Position numbers and translations under genes: made by a program
Part shown: positions 47,192 to 59,672 of the stretch, piece by piece
Layout: each line of letters starts with the position of its first letter
How positions within the stretch are numbered: position 1 is the first letter of the stretch
Origin: Dacryopinax spathularia
Lineage: Eukaryota > Basidiomycota > Dacrymycetes > Dacrymycetales > Dacrymycetaceae
Length of the DNA: 64,000 nt
Reading direction: 5' to 3'
Assembly: GCA_037974965.1 (NCBI GenBank)
Contig: JBBPFI010000009.1
Span: forward strand, 930,001 to 994,000
The notes under the pieces: generated by a model
Databases searched by the model: none
Told to the model about the DNA's origin: nothing
What the model saw: the letters and a program-made list of their open reading frames with translations, nothing else

Positions 47192-48635
47192 TCAGACAGC
47201 CCTCCCCCCAATCGCCCGTATCACATTCTCATAAACCGTAAAAATGATCCCTCCGCTCATCTACCGCACCCCAGTCAGTTCACATCCACGTCGTAAGTGA
47301 TCGGGGAGGTGAAAGGAGGACTCACGATCAACCGCGCCAACCGGGGCGTGGTACCCTTCCAGAACCGGAGCACGCCTTCCTCGGTGAATATCCTGTAGGC
47401 GCAGTGGAACGAGTTTCGGTATTGTTGTTTGGCGGTGAGGGACTGCATGCGGGTCTTGATGACGTCGAGGGGCATCGTTACGTCTACCACACCAACGCAA
47501 TGCGCGGTCAGCTCAGATCCAGACTGCTTGGTGGGCGGGAAGAGGGAGAGGGAGAGAGGGACGTACAGACGGTCACAATGCCGGCTATTGCCCCGATGCC
47601 GAATGTTACCCAGCTTGGCAGTGCCTGCCCTGGCCGAGCGTTCCCTTGGACGAACTGCTTGAGTGTCGAGTAGGTCGAGAACCGTACGGCGGAGTTGGCG
47701 CCTTGTCGCATCATCTACCCACAACATCATCATCAGTCCCTCGGCAGTAGAGAAGGAAGCGAAGGGACAAGGAAAGAACGGAAGGGAAGGAGAAGGGAAG
47801 CGAGAGGGAGAGGGAGAGGAGAAGAGGGAGGCACGTACGACAGGAAACAGCCCGCGATATATCCCCGCAAGGCCTTCTTCCCGCACTATAGCTGCTGTGC
47901 CTGCTACCACACCCTTCGGATACTTCGGCACGGCTCGTCGAGAGTCGTCGATCAGTTTTGTCCTGCTCGCTCGGTCAGACACCGCATGGCGCATAGAGCA
48001 GGGAGAACGGGTGGGCGTACTTGATGGTTTCTGTTGGCGTGACGGCGATGATGGCCTCCATCATCCCTGCCCCCAAGCCGGCTAGTAGGCTTCGTGGTGG
48101 TGATACTTTCCCCTGGACAGTCCATCAGCAAACCATGCCCTCACCTTCGCCCCGAGGGAGGCAGAGGAAAGAACGCACCTCCTTATCCGCTAACAACCCC
48201 TTAAAATAATCATAGCACAAGAACCGCACGCCCGCTTTGGCCGCATTCCCTATCACCGGTGCTCCCACACCGGCATATAGGCCCAGGATACCTCGATCGC
48301 GGATCGTCTCCCGGACTATTGTTATAGGACCTGGTGCCTGCAAGGGTGGTCATCGTGGTCAGAGGGCCATTGGTACAAGGGGCGGAGCATATAGACGCAC
48401 TTTTTGGCCGGCGGCATAGGTGAATTGGGCTTGTGTCTACGGCTTGTTCAGAAGGTAATCGCCGGCGTATGGGCTGCAACTTGCCTTGACAAATTCAGCC
48501 GGATAAGTCAAGAAACTCTCGGTGCCGCCTGCTCCAACGTTAGCTCGCGCTCCCCAACCTCCGAGCCGTGCGCATACCCGCTATCGCCCCAGCAAACAGG
48601 GAATGGAATGGCTTCTCCTTGCGCTTCTCTGACAT
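47192..48635 (-). CDS. CTP1: Mitochondrial tricarboxylate (citrate) carrier
   Basis: Inner-membrane solute carrier exchanging citrate or isocitrate. Nine exons (48635-48578, 48528-48485, 48436-48401, 48337-48179, 48112-48021, 47962-47839, 47714-47567, 47483-47326, 47260-47192) give 295 residues. Three carrier repeats are visible: YPAEFVKTQAQF, VTPTETIKTKL, then MPLDVIKTRMQSL, each the PxE/D-x-x-K/R signature. The pairing of the last with GGIIFTVYEN matches citrate carriers. The intron after exon 2 begins GCAAGT, a GC-AG intron. The start is 171 bp from the divergent uroporphyrinogen-III synthase start. Confidence 0.92.
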
Positions 48636-48806
48636 ATTGGCGTAGGAGGAAAAGAGTGAATGCCGGAGATGAGAGCGGGGTAAATAAATGCGATCGATCT
48701 CTCCACTTTTCAGGCTGAGTCGGCGCGACGCTCTCGGCGGTGGTCAGGGTGCCAATGACGGCAGCGACGTCGACGTCGGCCACATCCACCCTGCACTCCC
48801 AAACCA
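48636..48806. promoter_or_regulatory. Compact bidirectional promoter (citrate carrier / uroporphyrinogen-III synthase)
   Basis: Only 171 bp separate the two divergent start codons, so core promoter elements must be shared or overlapping. A GATAAATAA-like ATAAATAAATG stretch lies near 48680. Confidence 0.5.
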
Positions 48807-49800
48807 ATGGGGCGGAAAGCGGTGATCCTCCTCAAGTCATCCAGCACCGACGATCCGACTTTAGATCCATACTATAAGGCTCTTGAGGAACGAGGATACT
48901 CTGCTCATTTCGTACCGGTTCTGGAGGATGGGTTCTGTAATGAGGACGACTTGGACGAGGTTCTGCTGGCTGGACCTTCGTCATTCTCAGGGGTGATTGT
49001 CACTAGTGGGCGGGCGGTCAAAGCTTGGGAATGTTCTGCTCAACGGATTAGAGATAAATCTGTGACTCTTCCGGAATATGGTAAGCCGGTTCGATCTCAT
49101 CAGTGCTAGACGTCGAGCTGATGGTAGCTTCCCAGGTTGGACGAAAACACCCTTCTATGCTGTCGGTCCAAAGACCGCAGCACAGATGCGGTCCATGAGC
49201 TCAAACCTGCATCTGCCTCCCGCCCTGTGTCCATCAGATATCCGAGGAGCTGAAATCAGCGGAACGGGCGAAAGGCTGGCTCATTTTATTGTGACCGATT
49301 TGGCCGGCGACGACGGTCGTCCTAGACCGAACGAAACGCTGTTGTTTTTGACCGGCGATAAAACCTCCCCGAGCATTCCGAATATCTTGCAAGAGGCCGG
49401 GATTGCAGTCGAGAAGCTGCAGGTGTATGAAACAAGGTCATCCTCTACGTTTGAGGAAGACTTCCGAGAGACGATCGCTTCGATCCACGGTATGTGATCG
49501 CATATACGCACAGAATGCCGGGCTAACTCGCTGCAAGACGAACACATTGCTTGGGTCGCTTTCTTCTCGCCATCCGGAGCTCGGACATCCCTGCCAACCT
49601 TACGGAGCATGTATGCTCTGGATACAATAACGACCGACGCCAGTCCACGGCCCAGGGTACGACTCGCGGCGATCGGGCCTACGACGGCCTCATACCTTCG
49701 CCATGACTGCCAATTGGTCGTGCATGGGATGGCTGAGAAACCGGATCCGACTGCTCTGGCGGCTTCTATATCGGAATACGACGAGAAGCATCCATCATAG
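48807..49800 (+). CDS. HEM4: Uroporphyrinogen-III synthase
   Basis: Cyclises hydroxymethylbilane to uroporphyrinogen III in heme synthesis, in the cytosol. Exons 48807-49080, 49136-49489 and 49538-49800 give 296 residues. HEM4 landmarks are present: VIVTSGRAVKAWE (domain 1), PFYAVGPKTAA, LLFLTGDK, LQVYETRSS and VAFFSPSGARTSL, with RLAAIGPTTASYL near the end. Sequence conservation in this family is low, but the order of these segments is characteristic. Confidence 0.9.
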
Positions 49801-50082
49801 GAGTTCATCTGGGCTCGATCAGCGGATACCCATCCTCCTGTACCCATCATATTCCATGAAATCAGGAACACATCACCAGCCCAGAAGCTCTCCAACTCGA
49901 TTCCCCCGTCGGATTCCAGTCAGTGGATTTCCGATGTCCAAATCACCTTCCTCCGTCGGCTACCGCACCCGTCACTGGATCGCACATTGTAACCGAAGAC
50001 GAAAACGGTCCATTACCGCATACCAGAGCACATGTAGCATATACAAAGTCCAACCCCCTCCTCATCTTCCCAAGCATGCATT

Positions 50083-51280
50083 CTACACCTCTGCCCGTCC
50101 CGTATACCCCTGCTGCATCCCCTGCGGTCTCGGCGTATACGGGTGCTGCGCCTGGCTCGCACCCTGCGGAGGCGGCTGGATACCCTGCGCATACATCTGC
50201 CCTTGTCCTGGCGTCGCAGGCTGGCTTTGCGTTCTCGGTTGGCCGAAGAACGACGGCTGCTGCTGTCTTGGTTGTTCTTGCTTGGCCGGAGGTGTGGGCG
50301 TTCCGTACGCAGCCTGAGCCGGATTGGGACCGTAGGTCCCCTGGGGTACGTTGTTCGACGCATACGGATCTTGCGCGTACGAGGTGTACGGCTGACCCCA
50401 CTGCGGCTGGGAATACATCGCCTGCCCTTGCTGCGCCTGCCCTTGCCCTTGCCCTCCCTGCATCGGCGGCTTAAACGGAGCATCATACGGCCTCATCTGC
50501 TCCATCCCATAGTCCTGCGTCCCCACGCTCACGTATCTCCCCCCGGTCGTTGCCGCCGGCGTAGCAAGATCCGTCCTACCGCTCACCATTGTGTACCGAG
50601 CTGGATGATCGAACCAGATCCTGCGGTTTCCGCGCTGCTGGACGATTATGGCGAATGCGAGTTCCCAGATGAACAGGGTTAGGAGGAGGAGGAAGTTGAC
50701 CCAGCTTAGACCTTCGATCGCTTCCCCCGAAGAGCAGATCGTGGCGCTCTGGCCGTAGTAGTCGGCGCAGTTGCCCAGGTCGAGCGGGGCGAGCAGGGTT
50801 GTTGTCCATCCGGCGCTGCCTGTGCGATGCATTTCCCCAGTGAGACGGCGTGCACACAACCGCGAGCTACAGAAGAGTGGTACTCACCGATCCAGAGGAC
50901 CCAAAGTACACCAAGCCAGCCGAGCTCAACCGCCGTTCGGGAGAGCCAAGAATCCCGCAATGTCCAGTCCAGCAACCGCACAACAGCAATGACAAGAACA
51001 GTAATGACGCTACATGCCAGCGCTTATTCCCGTCACCCTATATCAGCACTCCTACATACGGAACGACAAGGCTTGACATACCGAAGAGCTCGAATCCGGC
51101 GGTATCCGAGTCGACAGGATCGAATTGCGCGATCAGGGAGACGATGTAGCCCGAGAGACCCGCAACGACGCCGGAGAAGAGAGAGACGAGGGCTTCGGCG
51201 ACAGTTTAGCGCCGACATTTTCTGAAGGGACGAGACGACATACCGAATATAACGATACGACCGATGCCGAGAGGCGTCAT
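50083..51280 (-). CDS. MARVEL-like four-helix membrane protein with Gln/Pro-rich tail
   Basis: Four exons (51280-51244, 51192-51082, 51022-50888, 50819-50083) give 339 residues. Four hydrophobic segments are apparent: IGRIVIFALVSLFSGVVAG, CSVITVLVIAVVRLLD, LGWLGVLWVLWI and WVNFLLLLTLFIWELAFAII. A small Cys-containing loop (NCADYYGQSATICSSGEA) precedes the fourth. The C-terminal 200 residues are cytoplasmic and Gln/Gly/Pro/Tyr-rich. The layout matches fungal MARVEL-domain proteins of plasma-membrane domains; the role is not predictable. Confidence 0.8.
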
Positions 51281-51904
51281 GCTCGATAGAAATACCGGGT
51301 GAGATTGTTGAGAGAACAGGCTAGACTTAGGCGCCGAGGATTGCTGATGCAGGGAGAAAGTATGGGGCAACCACAGGAGCAGTAAGGCCCTTTATAAAGG
51401 TTGCGGACCGCCGTCAACCTTCTCACCGCAATACACTCAGCCCCACGGTTCCTGAGCGCCCAGTCATATCTGGATCCCCGTCAAGGCATCAGACATTCCC
51501 ATCTCCCGAGTTCACCAGCAACCCAAATGCATGAAGGAGGATGTGCCCCTTTCGACGCCGCTGATTGGCTCCCGGAATTTGACCCTGACAAGCGCCCCAC
51601 AGCGTCAGGCGCCTCAACATCAGAAAGTTCCTCAGGCACGTGATTAAGGTACAGCTAGTCCTGCACTGCCCCTGTTGATGAAGGCGGATGAAAGGCAATG
51701 CGTCTGTCTCCACAACCGGTGTAGTTATCTTGCCAGGACAAGGTGATATCGAATTACGATGCGGTGATATGTCGGAATTACATGGATGTACAGGAAAATA
51801 TCAGAGACAAGACAGCGACCGGGAGTAGAGGACAACAGTTCACGGCAAAAGGGGCGCAGCGGACATCTACCATAATCAGCCGTGGTTGTACAGATTTCGC
51901 AGAA
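51281..51904. other. Intergenic region between MARVEL start and SNF2-ATPase 3' end
   Basis: About 0.62 kb; TTTATAAAGG near 51390 is a possible TATA element for the MARVEL gene. No supported ORF. Confidence 0.35.
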
Positions 51905-54900
51905 TCAATCCTCGGTCAAATCAATGACCTCCATCTCACCCAGCTCCGACACAGGGGTTCTAAGAGCTGACGATCCCCTCTTTGGGAAAAGAAGCTTGCC
52001 GGCGCCATGGCTTGAAGATAGACGACTGAACTTGGAAGAAGGCAAGAGAGCCGGTTCGGAAGGTCCACCTCCGGGACTGGGAAGCTGAAGGGGCTCTTGC
52101 TTGACCCCAGCGAACCCATTCTTCGTTGTGAGGAGAGTCGGCGCCGTCTTTGACCGTTTCAGGGAGGGTTGGTCGTCAGTCAGCGGTTTCCACTCTTCCT
52201 CTTGTTTCATCTTTTTCACCTTGCGATTGAGTTTGTCAGCCTTGGGTTTGATATCTTCTTCTTCCCAGTATTTGTTTTCGTAATCGTCGTATCGAATGAC
52301 GGGATCAATCTGGCAATCATTGCAGCGGATATAGAATGCGAGGTTTTTGTTGACATATCCGAGGGCCGTGCTGAGCGGATGTTCAGCAGATTCTTTCCCT
52401 CCGCGTCAAAAGTACTCACAATTGGGGGATGCTATCCCCAATGGCATCCAGTTCACCCTCTGGCAAGCAGTCTTCGCAAAAGGCGTTGCAGCACGTAGCG
52501 CATCTGAACAACATCCCACCAGCATCCGTCGTACTCCTTCGGCATTCCCGACACTTGTGCTGTGGGCATTGCAGAGTGGGGGCCCGTCTTGCTTCAGCAT
52601 CACTGATGTTGTAGCACGCCGAATGGAACACCCTTGGACAGGTGTTGCACATGTAAAGCTCGCCTCCATCCTGGCAGTACAGACACCATTCCTCGTGCTC
52701 AAACTGCGAACCGCGTTTCACCTTGGGCGGCGGAGCGGTGATGGGCTGATGCTGTGACGCGAATTTAGTCCCACATAAAAATGCATCGGGAGTCAACAAT
52801 ACTCACCCATTGTATGAGGGACTCGATACCATTCACTTTCACAAGCCGGTTCGTACGCGCACGTTTTCCACCGACCGGCGAGGTCTCAGTCGATCTTGAA
52901 ATCTGCGGGCCTACGACTTGCCCCTCGAAGAGGCGGCTTCGAACCGCTGCCACACCGCTGAGCAACCGTGTCTCCTCTTCAGCCACATCTGCTTGGGTGA
53001 GAGCGTCCATGGTATCACCCTCGAGCTCTTGCTTCATCTTCGCATCTCGAATATCTTGCTTTCGTCGACTTTGCGCAAGGATCTCCTCTATAGATGCGGA
53101 CTCGAACTTCTTGAAGTCCATCGCTGCGGTCTGGGTATCCAGTGCACTACTGCCATTTCGTAGGATGGATAGCAATTCGCCCATTTTGACGCCGCTGGCA
53201 TCTTCACCGTTGGTCGACCCGGAGGTTTGCATGATCTTTAGCGAGAGGAAGAGCTTTCGGCGGATCCGGTCCAGCATTTGGTCCTCAACCGATCCTCGAC
53301 AGATCAATTTGTAAACCTTGACAGTCTTCGTCTGGCCGATACGATGAGCGCGCGCAATGGCTTGGGCATCCATTTGAGGGTTCCAGTCGCAGTCTACCAT
53401 AATGACGTGCGCCGCCTTCGTAAGGTTGATGCCCAATCCGCCGGCCCGTGTAGAAATCAGGAATACGTCATACGGTGAGTTCTCCTGCTGGAACAAGCGT
53501 ATATCGAGGGCTCGGCGAGGTCTTGGTGTACCCCCGTCGAGTCTTGCGTATCGATACTTTCGCAGGTTCATGACATCTTCGAGCAAGTCAAGGACGCTGA
53601 TGAATTGCGAGAAGATGAGGACGCGTTCGCCTTTCGGTATGAGATCCTTGAGTAGCTTGTCGATGACGATCATCTTGGAAGATGCCTCAACGACATGCTC
53701 CCCCAGTTCATACGGCTCAGGCTCTGCCCCAGGCAGGGTGTAAGGACTGCTGGGGGGTCAGCTCCAATGCTTGTCCCCTGAACCTTTGAACATACTGGTC
53801 GCAGCACAGCCTTAGGTGCATCAAGAGATTGAGCAATCTCTGGTACTCTGTACTTGTGTAAGAACGTGCCTGCCTATCAGTCTGAGTACTTACGGTTGGT
53901 GCCCCCGGCCCGTCGCTTCCCCTCGTTTTCATCGGTAAATGACGTATTGAAGACCTCGCGAAGGTCCGAGGCCGACAAGCGCGTCAAGACCTTATACGTC
54001 CAATAACGCTGAGCCTCTGATAGAGCGTTAGCAAGAGACTTGGTCTACGGAACGTATGCTTACCCGTGAAGGGAATGAAAACGGTAAGCTCCTCCTTTGG
54101 CGGCACAGACAGCTCGACCACGTTCTTAGTCCTTCGAATCATGATGACCTCCATGAGCTTCTGGGCACTTTCAATAAACTTGACATCGTATCTTCCTTGC
54201 GTAAGATCGAACGATTCATGGAACATTGTTTCGGTCGCGCGCGTGAAAATGGTTGGATACAACCTATTTCAAATTGTTCAGGTCCTGTGCTCTTCAGACT
54301 TTTGCCACCGACATACCAGTGAAGGAGTGACCACAGCTCGACGAGATTGTTGTGAACCGGGGTACCGGTCAGAATCAATCGGAAAGCGGATCCCAGGCCC
54401 TGAAGACTTTGTGCAAGCATGGATTCGGCGCTCTTGATACGGTGACCTTCGTCCAGTATGCAGTAACTACGCATAAACTCGTCAGACATGTTACGAGGAA
54501 TGAAGGATCGGGCTTACTTCCAACGCCTACTTTTGAACCACCTATGTTCTGCCTTATAGGACTCGTACGTGGTGATGACGAGATCAAAGTCCATACCATC
54601 CTTGATGTTGTTCTTGAGCCGGTCTCGCTCCGCTTCGGGACCGTGGAATCGAAGCGCTCTGAGAGATGGCACCCATCGAGCCGCCTCTGAAACCCATGAA
54701 GTAATCACAGACATTGGACAAATAACTGGCCAAACACATTAGTGATTTGAGAGGGAAAGGTAGGAGCAGCCTACCGAGATGCGGGTCGCCTCTCTCGTCC
54801 TGCTCTTTGATATATGCTAGGAGAGATAACGCTGCATAACGCTTGTTAGCCAAGCTTAATCGACAGCGGAGCACCCGTACTTTGAAGCGTCTTCCCCAGA

Positions 54901-55584
54901 CCCATCTCGTCGCCCAAGATGGCGTTCATACCATTCCGGTACATCCAAACGAGGAAAGAAAGGCCGGCAAGCTGTACAACACCCTGGTGAGAACGATTAT
55001 CAGGAACGGCGGCCTGAATGACGCACCTGGTAATCCTTCATCTCACCCCCTGTGACAAGGTCGGGCTGCTTCTCAAACTCCTCCCGCTCAATAGAATCTT
55101 CTTTGGAGGGCATTTTCTTGATCTCCTGCTTCACATACTCCATGAAATGATTGTGATGAGGGAGGAGGGCGGCAAAGAGATGACGATGCTTCCAGATCCA
55201 GCGAATACTAGCACTCTCGAAATCCGCTTTCTTGGCGCGCCGAGCGACAGTTTTCTGGCATTCATCAGCACAAAGACTAATGCTTCCAATCAGTGGACAT
55301 ACGTCTTTGCCGACCTGCAGTTTGGATGGTTTCACATCGCGAGGCTTCACATCGCGAGCCTCCACTTCCAGTATCTCCACCTCGTCATCACTAGCCTTCA
55401 CCCTCTTCGGTTTCCACTCGTCCTCCTCCCATGATGTCTTCCTTTTCATTGGAGCGGGCGACGGCAGGTTCTCAGGGCGAGACTGAAGCGCGCGGCTTGT
55501 GGTGGACCGATTCAGTCTGCTGGGAACGTATTCGGCGTCTTCATCGACTCGGCTGGGAAGGCTCGACCGTGCCTTCAGCTTCAT
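51905..55584 (-). CDS. SNF2-family chromatin remodelling ATPase with C-terminal PHD/zinc fingers
   Basis: A multi-exon gene of more than 1,000 codons. The N-terminus is basic, with several DVKP repeats. The helicase part includes [11 protein letters not shown] (motif I), ILDEGHRIK (motif II), [19 protein letters not shown] (motif III), IRRTKN, then the C-terminal lobe [31 protein letters not shown] and [11 protein letters not shown]. After it come clustered cysteines ([44 protein letters not shown]), a PHD plus extended zinc domain. The protein ends EVIDLTED, a classic SUMO-interaction motif. A SNF2 core followed by PHD fingers is an uncommon order; the subfamily is not assigned. Exons after 53,700 on the 5' side are small and I did not fix every boundary. 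Confidence 0.88.
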
Positions 55585-56002
55585 GGCGATAGTCAGTGAT
55601 TCTTATGGTTTACGAGCCGACGATTGTGGCGACACCGGAGAGTAAGCTGGGTACAAGAATATGGCCGGTGGTAAAGACGGAACGCGAAAGGTACTGGCGA
55701 TGGCGACGGCGCGTGCGGCCCACTTTCGGACGTGAGCACCGCGACGCGTATCCGCTTCCGGTACATTACCGCGTCGCGCGTCGAGAGCCTTTTTTGGCTT
55801 GGAAGCAAACCCTTCTGTTTCAGTAGCTGCTTTCGAAAAATCATCACTAATGTCCGTCTTTTTCGCTGCAAGCCGTCTCTGTACGACTATTCGATACTGT
55901 TACAAGTGGGATATATGAGGTCGTTTATTACAGGTTCATGCAAGCCTTCTCGTGACGAGGCGCCTATTCTCTCCACCGCGCTGAGTAGCCATTCCTCCGT
56001 TC
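55585..56002. other. Intergenic region upstream of the SNF2-ATPase gene
   Basis: About 0.4 kb between the SNF2 start codon and the 3' end of a small membrane-protein gene; no supported gene inside. Confidence 0.35.
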
Positions 56003-56301
56003 TTAACGCTCTTCAATGAACCAGTGCGCACAGAAGAGTAGCCATATTGCCGAAGCTAGATGCGTTCCATGAATAAGGATTGGAAATCAGATGATGAGAG
56101 ATCATACCGAAGACGCCAGCAAACAGCGCCAGAGAGCCGGGCACGCCGTAGTCAATGTACAATAGACGCGCGATCGCCCAGAGCACTCCCAGAGGAAGGA
56201 GCACAAATAGTGCTGTTGATCGTGTTAGTGACTTTTCTCCTAAGAGGTTATGACGTACTGCATAGTCTGGGACACTCTTGAACAACCCGGTCAAGGGGCA
56301 T
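56003..56301 (-). CDS. Small two-helix membrane protein (66 residues)
   Basis: A short spliced gene missed by ORF length cut-offs. Exons 56301-56259, 56212-56108 and 56055-56003 (43, 105 and 53 nt) join in frame with good signals (donors GTACGT and GTATGA; acceptors AACAG and TCTAG). The product starts MPLDRVVQECPRL and has two hydrophobic segments: LFVLLPLGVLWAIARLL, then LALFAGVFASAIWLLFCAHW, ending FIEER. The ends being charged and the loop short (YIDYGVPGS) suggest a hairpin ER or mitochondrial membrane subunit, but I do not recognise the family. Confidence 0.6.
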
Positions 56302-58020
56302 TGGGATTCAGGCTGGTGGGACGTTCAGTGGGGTGTGCGGAAGTGAAGCGTCTGTTATTATGCATGCGCAAATCCGGGCCCGCATTCTCCATCACGCGGG
56401 ACCATTGAGAAGAATCAAGGCGGAGTGGTTGACGACACGCGTAGATCTGGGATCAAGATGGAGAAGAAGAATGAGAAGTGTCCCGAAACAATCGGGCGCA
56501 GCGGAGATACGTACTGCACAGCATTTCCGCAGGCGATTCGACTAAGGGATCATCACTAACGACGACAACAACTGAATAGGAAACTGATGACTCGCGCAGC
56601 GCGGCCCCGGCAGGGTGCCCCTTGATCTCACCCCACGTCTTGGGCACCTGCACAACTTCTGCCCATGATGACCATCAGGGGTGCACGGCAGGCTTCTTTG
56701 CCGTTGTCTTCGTCTTTGGTACTAACTATACCACATTGTATGCAACAGCATACGAAGTTATCAATGCGTTACGATCTCTAACCTCCACATCACGTCCGCA
56801 CATAGAGAGATGAATTGTGCGGCCGCAGCAGTTGCGCAAGAATGTGTCGATCACTGCAAGGATCGTTACACAGTGAACATGGCCTGACGACCAAACGCTA
56901 TATCCAGTCGAGGTGTTCGACCCGCCATCGTGAGAAGATGTCGGCGTGACTGGTAAAAGAGAAGTTCGGCCTGCCGCGACTTAGCCGTAGGTGATTTGTC
57001 AGCCATCACGGGCAAACTTTATGACCCATAGGAAACAAATGAATGGGACGAGAGCTTTCCAGCCTTTCCACCTTCTGCGTGGATAACTTTCTAGCCCGCT
57101 GGGTGATGAAAACCTGGGAGACCAGCTCGGCAATCTCCAATCGCACTGAAAGCGTGGACCTGGCATGATGGCCTCTGAGAAGCCGTATGACCACCTGAAA
57201 CCTTGCTTGGCTTCTTCAACGAAGCTGACCGGCTTATTGTACTAACCATACTTTTTCTGCTCTTTTCCAGGTCACACTTCGCAGGTGTGCTTGCTCCCCG
57301 GAACAGAGTCTTGGCGAAACTCGCACTGGGTTAGTTGCTTACCAGCAGCTTGCCATCCGTGTGGAGGGCTGAAAAGACTTGGACACCATGTGCACCATAC
57401 TCTCGGACAGCTATTCCGCCGAGGTAGCCACCGGATTTGCGCAGTTTGCTGCTGCGTTACGCAGTCTACATCATCTCGATCCTCCATCTTCAAGGTCCTA
57501 CTAGTATTGAACCAGTTTGAGGCTATCATCGTTGCAGCTATTACCTGGTCTCACTCCGAGTCCCCCCTTTTGGAGCTCACGGATGAGACTTGTGCGACTT
57601 GCCTTCTGGTCGGGAAACGAGACCAATTATAGCATCATGTTGCCCGACCGTCACTTTAAGCGAAAACTGCACGACGATGAAGAGCGGAGAACTAGACATG
57701 ACGATCCTCAAACTGGTCGCGGTGTCAAGCGCCACCCGATGAATAGACACCTGCTCCGAATCCGATAGTCGACGCTTCCTCGAAGAGGAGCCACAAGGCG
57801 CCGGTGCACGACACAGGGTACGTGGTACCTTGACGTTTACGCCGGTCGGCTTCCATGACTACGGGTTGCTGACCACGGAGCAAAACGGGCCACCGTGATC
57901 ACATCGCTGAGAACGTAGTTGTGATTCCATTCCATTTCTTTGCCCGAGAGCTACCATAGCAAGATGAGTCCAGTACCCTCATTAACCAACCCTGGAGAAA
58001 AGGCCGCCTCCTCACGCAGC
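56302..58020. other. 1.7-kb region without a supported gene
   Basis: ORFs up to 115 codons on the plus strand lack features. It contains the likely promoter of the 66-residue protein on its left and the 3' region of guanine deaminase on its right. Confidence 0.35.
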
Positions 58021-59672
58021 TCACTTGAGTTCCCTCAGCATCCTGCCACCTACCTTCCTCCCCTGTACCCATACCTCCCTCACATTCCTCTCATCACCAT
58101 TCGTCATAAACCGCTCAAACATGCTCTCCAGCGACTCGCCCTCATCATACCAAATATGCATATTATCCGTTTCCGGCAAGATGCTCACCCGCACCGCATC
58201 GAACTGTTTGCCGGGCTCGAGACTACCGATTGTATCCTGAAGACAGCACACTTCCGCTCCGCCCATCGTCGCGAGCCAGAAAAGGGTTGGGATGGGGAGC
58301 TGGTACTTCGCGAACTGGGTCTTGCTGAATCGGCCGGAGATGCTCGCGTCGTCGCCTTTGGTGTAGAAGGAGACGACCTTGCTGCATACGCTAGCGAGCT
58401 GCATGGCCGTGATCATGGATGCTGTCCAGCCTCCCGAGCAATCCGTGCCGAGTCCGCACTATCAGGAACCGGTGAGTCACGGCCTTGCCTCCAAGACAAT
58501 AGAGTTGACTGACCTTGAGGCCATTATCTAGCCACTCGCCGACGTGTGCCGATCCGCTTCTCAGGTTGAAGTTGCTCGTCGGACAGTGACTCAACCCCGC
58601 TCCTCTCGCCTTAATTAGGTCCAGCTCGCTCTTCTCCAGATGTACCCCATGCGCAAGGATCGTATTCTTCCTGAGCAAGCCGTAGTGGTCGTAGACTTCC
58701 GCATATGTGCTGCAATGCGGGAAGAGTTCTTTGGTGTAAGCGATTTCTGCGCTGTTCTCGCTAATGTGGGTCTGTATCGGAATGTCCGGATGAGATTTGG
58801 CGAGCTTGCCCAGCCCTTCGAGGAGTTCGGACGTGCAGGAGATGGCAAATCGAGGTGTGATAATCGGGCGGACGAGGGCGGAGGAATGATTGCTAGGACG
58901 GGGGAGGGATTCGACGTAGGAAATGAAAGAACGGGTGTCTTCTAGCGAGGCTTGGGCAGAAGGCTCTTGGTAGGTTGGTGCGGATTCTCGGTCCATATTG
59001 CATTTCCCGACATACGCCCTCTGGCCAAGCTCGTTGGCAATGTCTGCAAGCACCTTCGTACCCTCCAGATGTATCGTGCCGTACCAACAACACATGGTAG
59101 TCTTCGAAAGCATATCAGCCTTGCCCCTCCATGAAAGTGGCAGATCCACGCACCCCCAGATCCAGCGTTGTCCGCACCACCCTCCTATACATCTTCTTTG
59201 CATACTCCACATCCGCATACTTCTCTTCCTCCGGGAACGTGATATGCTCCAGCCAATCTAGCAGTTCATACTGAGACCCCGACCCATTATTCTGGAACTG
59301 CGGCGCGTGCTGTCCTTCCAGTCAGGAAACGTTGGGACTGGTACCACTGGCTCGGGCTCACAGTGTGCGTATCAACAAATCCGGGCATGATCCATTCCCC
59401 CCACTTAAGCTCTATGAACTCGACGTCTGGCTCCTCTATGGATCGACCATGCTTGGCCAGGACATCCTGTAACGCCGATGGGTCGACCTCATGCTCGACC
59501 CATTCTATCACACCATCGCAGGAGACGGCAAGAAGGGAACTGTCGGAATAGAGAGTTTCCCGTTTCGTGCGTGGCGAGATTAGGGGGCCGTAGATTATCA
59601 GAGGATGTGCTGTCTAGTCCACAGTCAGCGCTGAACTACGTGATGAAGGGTGATACGTACGGTGGGAGGCAT
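58021..59672 (-). CDS. Guanine deaminase (amidohydrolase superfamily)
   Basis: Converts guanine to xanthine in purine salvage and nitrogen use. The first exon is only four codons (MPPT; donor GTACGT at about 59660). The next starts TAHPLIIYGPLISPRTKRET, the usual N-terminus of eukaryotic guanine deaminases. Metal and active-site features: GFVDTHT...QHAPQFQNNG (guanine-deaminase-specific), QTHISENSAEI, ILAHGVHL, HCPTSNFNLRSG and LGTDCSGGW. The C-terminal part is a composite beta-sandwich (GSLEPGKQFDAV). Several introns interrupt the middle; I did not place each one. Confidence 0.9.

Noticed and set aside
49081-49135. Reading through the first HEM4 intron
   Set aside because: The frame stops inside it; splicing at the GTAAGC donor and CCCAG acceptor restores the conserved PFYAVG segment.
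56751-56761. TACGAAGTTAT, identical to part of a loxP arm
   Set aside because: Only one partial arm; the other arm and spacer do not match. Coincidence is more likely than a recombination site.
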